Below, in pieces: positions 60,995-64,000 of a DNA stretch of 64,000 bases (positions within the stretch are counted from its first letter, which is position 1; each line of letters begins with the position of its first letter). The notes under the pieces were generated by a model. That model did not search any database. It was given only the letters and a program-made list of their open reading frames with translations, and had not been told where the DNA came from. The DNA is from Billgrantia ethanolica (GTDB lineage: Bacteria; Pseudomonadota; Gammaproteobacteria; Pseudomonadales; Halomonadaceae), in assembly GCF_021404305.1 (NCBI RefSeq), contig NZ_JABFTX010000006.1, positions 1 to 64,000 of the forward strand, read 5' to 3'. A program made the position numbers and the translations under genes.

Positions 60995-61605
60995 GTTGGC
61001 CCTCCTGCCGCATCCTCCTCCTGCTCATCTTGTGGTATCTCGCTTCTGGGCTGATCCGGCGCTGCCCAGTTCTTAACCAAGTGCCAGATGACCGCCAGGG
61101 GAAGTCGTGTTTCTTCCGCCAACGTCATCATGCCCTGAAGATCTAACGATGCACGCTGCGGATCACTAGGGTGAGGACAGATCGCCTGCCAACGATGCCA
61201 AGCAGCATGCTCTGCCTCTTCTGGAGGCTGTGCCAGGCGGCCTTGCCGTGACTCGAGCCCCAGTAGAGCTCGTCGCGTCGAGCAGTCGTTACCGGTGAGC
61301 CCGAAAAAGTCGGCCATCATCTGGACGCTTGCCCCCAACTCCAGACAACGATCGATTTGCATCTCGCGATCCTGGTCCTGAGTCAGTCGGTAAATCCTGG
61401 CCATCAGCATCGAATGGTCTACTGCAAGCCGACAGATGACCGCCCCTTCGCTTGCCAGCGCATCCAATTCTGTCGCAGACATCCTGCGCAGCTCGCGAAG
61501 CTCATCGTCGTTGAAACCGAGTGACCTCGCTCGCCGCATATTCCCCTCCCGCACATACCCCAGGGCCTGGTTCAGCAATGCGTGATTCAATGTTCTCGAG
61601 CTCAT
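60979..61605 (-). CDS. DUF2857-family ICE protein
   Basis: This 208-residue protein (LNHALLNQALGYVREGNMRR ... ARSLGFNDDELRELRRMSA, DFFGLTGNDCSTRRALLGLE) matches DUF2857, found between parB and the STY4528 gene in this ICE group. The helix-turn-helix-like segment around MMADFFGLTGNDCSTRRALL suggests DNA binding. It overlaps parB by four bases and STY4528 by 16. Confidence 0.88.
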   Translation of the reverse strand: MSSRTLNHALLNQALGYVREGNMRRARSLGFNDDELRELRRMSATELDALASEGAVICRLAVDHSMLMARIYRLTQDQDREMQIDRCLELGASVQMMADFFGLTGNDCSTRRALLGLESRQGRLAQPPEEAEHAAWHRWQAICPHPSDPQRASLDLQGMMTLAEETRLPLAVIWHLVKNWAAPDQPRSEIPQDEQEEDAAGGPTWVAM

Positions 61606-63551
61606 GATGCACTCCCCTCCCTCAACTGTTCCTTGAGGACTCGCATCAGCCGCACCATGCGGAAGACACGAACCAGGATCTCGTCGGGCATACCCTCGTC
61701 ATCGGAGACAGTGCCGAGCAGCTCACCAATCAAACCCACATCGGTGGGATACATGGGATGCAGCGGCTCACCAATCAGTCCGGCCAGAAACTGCCATACC
61801 CACTGTGCACGCCGGTTCTGGGCTTGCTCTTCATTGAGCGGCTCCAAGGTGTAACCCAGGCCTTCGCCAGCCTCGTGAGTGGGAATGATGGGCTTATACT
61901 GGTCTCCGGGCATGTTGATGCCTGCCCAGCGTCCGAGGTACTGGGCGAAGAGGCTGATCTCCAAGCGCAGCTCCCGAGTGCCCTGGAAGTGAGCTTCGAT
62001 CGCCCAAATGTCGGTGACAGGGTGCATCGGGCCACCAGCCATGAGGGGTATCGAGCGCAGTGCATTATTCTCGAAGTCAATGGGCTCACCACCATGCTCG
62101 CGAGCCATCATCTCGCGCATGCGACGATGGCTGTCCGCCTCGCGATGCGGCGTCACCGTGAGAGCATCGAGGCGCTGTTGACGCGCTTCCTCAGTCCACT
62201 GCTCTTCAAGATTTTCATCCGATGCAGGCGGCATCAGGCCATCGAGATCAAGATCACTATCCGATTCCGTATGGGAAGTAGATGCGATGGGGGCACGCTG
62301 AAGCAACGCACTCTCTTCCTGCAAGCGTTCAAGTTCGCGCCACAACACCGCCTGCTCACGCCGCAAAGCTTCTTGCTTGGAGTCCTGCCTGTTGGATCCA
62401 GCATTGGTCTCCATGGATTCCCTGGAAGTAGGTAAAAGACCGGGCGCCTCCTTGGCATATGCTGGCTCGCCAGTCTTGCCCTGGACCAGAGATAGCGGGT
62501 CGCCCGCACCATTGGATAAGGATGAGGCCTTGCCTCCCTGGCTATTCTTGGTCAGTGACGCAGGTTGGTAGTCAAGGGGCGGTGCATCGGGATTGCGTAG
62601 CCGTTCCATCTCGGCATCCAGCGGCCCCCAAACCTGTTCGGCATGCTCTTCAAGTGACCAGCGACGCTTGCGGTACTCCAGAATGGTTTGCAGCGCATGC
62701 TCGATCGGGCTCAGGTGGGCGCCGGTCTCGTCGGAAAGCATGCCCAAGAGGCGATCCTCGACCAGTGACCAGGGCAACACCGTCTGCCCCTCATGATCGA
62801 AGTACGCCAGGGTCTCATGCCAGGCAGGGCCAAAGTCGTCCTCCGGCTTGGCATCGCAGCGCTGCCAGATCAGCAAGCTGGCCTCACGATAGGCGATCAG
62901 TTGCTTGATCTGAGGCTGTCCCATGCCGCTTTCCAGGGTCATCGGCAGCGTCGGCCAGATATGCTCAACGGTGTGGAGCATGCGGCTGATATGGCTCTGG
63001 TCCAGGGCAAAGCCCAATACTTTTGCACGGCGTGCCAGCTCCCGCTGGGGGAGTGTCTCACCCGCCTCCGCTTCCAGTTGTTCCTTCAGAGCCTGCACCC
63101 CGAGCGACTTCTCGATCCAGGTCAGGTCTCCGCGGGTTTCGTTCTCGGAAAGATGGCCGGCCAGTGCCGCTGCTTCGGAGATCCAGGGGCGATAGATGCA
63201 GTAGAACTCATAGAACCGCTTGTCACCGGTCTCTTCGTAGAGCTCCTGAAGGATCTGCAACCTAGTGTTGCCACCATCGGAGATCATGTACTTGTCGTCA
63301 CCGGGGCGCTGGGTGATCACCGGCGGGTTCTTCAGACCGACGGCACGGATCGACTCCTTGATCTCGTCGTACTTCGGGTTGCGGAGCTTCCTCGGATTGC
63401 GGTCGTAGGCACGCAGCTTGTCGAGCGTCACCTGGATGCCCAGCTCGACCATGGGCGCCCCCAGCGAATTCACCGGCTGAGTGTTGAGGGTGGGGCCCGG
63501 CATCTGCAGTTTCACCAACAATTCGTCTTGTGAAGGGTGTTTCTTACTCAT
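61602..63551 (-). CDS. ParB-family partition protein of PFGI-1-type ICE (TIGR03764)
   Basis: This 649-residue protein has an N-terminal ParB/Srx nuclease-like domain (QVTLDKLRAYDRNPRKLRNP, KNPPVITQRPGDDKYMISDG, GNTRLQILQELYEETGD) and a helix-turn-helix (LPQRELARRAKVLGFALDQS HISRML). The C-terminal half is long and charged with a conserved end. It is the ICE version of ParB and should act with a ParA encoded beyond the window. The start has aaggagg nine bases upstream. Confidence 0.92.
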   Translation of the reverse strand: MSKKHPSQDELLVKLQMPGPTLNTQPVNSLGAPMVELGIQVTLDKLRAYDRNPRKLRNPKYDEIKESIRAVGLKNPPVITQRPGDDKYMISDGGNTRLQILQELYEETGDKRFYEFYCIYRPWISEAAALAGHLSENETRGDLTWIEKSLGVQALKEQLEAEAGETLPQRELARRAKVLGFALDQSHISRMLHTVEHIWPTLPMTLESGMGQPQIKQLIAYREASLLIWQRCDAKPEDDFGPAWHETLAYFDHEGQTVLPWSLVEDRLLGMLSDETGAHLSPIEHALQTILEYRKRRWSLEEHAEQVWGPLDAEMERLRNPDAPPLDYQPASLTKNSQGGKASSLSNGAGDPLSLVQGKTGEPAYAKEAPGLLPTSRESMETNAGSNRQDSKQEALRREQAVLWRELERLQEESALLQRAPIASTSHTESDSDLDLDGLMPPASDENLEEQWTEEARQQRLDALTVTPHREADSHRRMREMMAREHGGEPIDFENNALRSIPLMAGGPMHPVTDIWAIEAHFQGTRELRLEISLFAQYLGRWAGINMPGDQYKPIIPTHEAGEGLGYTLEPLNEEQAQNRRAQWVWQFLAGLIGEPLHPMYPTDVGLIGELLGTVSDDEGMPDEILVRVFRMVRLMRVLKEQLREGSAS

Positions 63552-63617
63552 GAGCGGTCTCCTCCTTGAGAGGCAACATCAGTACCCGGAAACGGCCGAT
63601 CATGGAGGCGCATCAGC

Positions 63618-64000
63618 TTAGCCATGGGTCAACTCCTTCCGATGCGTTGTCGCCACCCCTGGGGAGAGCCGTGCGGCCTGGCCTGCGGCGTATCCGGCAT
63701 CCAGGGCCGTCTCGTCATGATGCCGGAGCGGTTGTCGCTCCCGTGTCGTCAGCTTCTTGAGTTCTCCATAGCGGCGCTGCGCATACTCCCGGTGCAGTGC
63801 TCGCACCTCGTCGGTCATGGACATAGGGGACACAAGATTCTTAGCACCGAGCACCCAGGCTTCCGCGAACGCATCCCCGCGGCGGATCTTGGTTGTCCGC
63901 TTGAGTCTCTTGCTCTGGGTGGCAAGGAAGCTGCGGCGATCGCGAATCAGCTGACGCTGGAGGACCTCGAAGGCATAGGTGGCGACCTGAACCGCATCCC
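63618..64000 (-). CDS. DUF2786-like protein, C-terminal part (cut by window end)
   Basis: The frame stays open to the window edge, so the 5' end is outside. The visible part reads DAVQVATYAFEVLQRQLIRD, then TTKIRRGDAFAEAWVLGAKN and a tail LRHHDETALDAGYAAGQAAR. This resembles the C-terminal region of DUF2786-containing ICE/phage proteins ('fe.L.rql...kr..k....f..GW'). It lies 66 bases before parB on the same strand. Confidence 0.75.
   Translation of the reverse strand, partial: DAVQVATYAFEVLQRQLIRDRRSFLATQSKRLKRTTKIRRGDAFAEAWVLGAKNLVSPMSMTDEVRALHREYAQRRYGELKKLTTRERQPLRHHDETALDAGYAAGQAARLSPGVATTHRKELTHG

Overview
The window looks like part of a high-GC gammaproteobacterial chromosome of the Halomonas type. 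The evidence is an ectoine 5-hydroxylase (EctD), the polA / DUF2782 / thrB neighbourhood shared with pseudomonads and relatives, and strongly GC-biased third codon positions. Bases 1 to about 12,900 are ordinary chromosome: the end of a TRAP-transporter permease, a ferric-iron ABC transporter (permease, ATPase and binding protein in an unusual split arrangement), DNA polymerase I, a small DUF2782 protein, homoserine kinase, biosynthetic arginine decarboxylase, an FAH-family hydrolase and ectD.

From about 12,903 to the right edge the window is an integrative and conjugative element (ICE) of the PFGI-1/clc type, with a MobH relaxase and a G-type (GI-like) type IV secretion system. Its left boundary is a duplicated 3' part of tRNA-Thr(TGT), next to a tyrosine integrase whose gene is coupled to the relaxase gene. 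The far attachment site and the intact tRNA lie outside the window.

Inside the ICE, left to right: integrase and relaxase; a small maintenance block (radC, an unknown gene, a DUF3577 replication-associated gene); a cargo zone at about 18.3-32.2 kb with weaker GC bias (a 1260-residue unrecognised protein, several small unknown proteins, an SOS mutagenesis operon umuDC, a Vsr / GIY-YIG endonuclease / cytosine methyltransferase / XRE restriction-modification cluster, HU and a putative acetyltransferase-like protein); the conjugation machinery in two blocks (32.2-46.1 and 46.2-53.4 kb, nearly all on the minus strand) interrupted by a secreted nuclease gene on the plus strand; a non-coding hairpin-rich spacer; then the replication and partition module (topB, ssb, TIGR03761, STY4528-type replication protein, DUF2857, ParB and a DUF2786-like gene cut by the window end).

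The most interesting non-gene signals are in the replication module. Five copies of a 17-bp palindrome sit at 43-45 bp spacing inside the STY4528 replication gene and are read in more than one reading frame, so selection appears to act on the DNA: a strong iteron/origin candidate with a long AT-rich palindrome beside it. Four 83-bp direct repeats in an ABAB pattern, each with two small hairpins, fill the gap next to the TIGR03761 gene. Other points are a hairpin that hides the topB ribosome binding site, hairpins in the spacer between topB and the transfer operon, and the large unknown cargo protein, which is the best candidate here for an undescribed defence function. All family names rest on motif and context recognition; no search was run.
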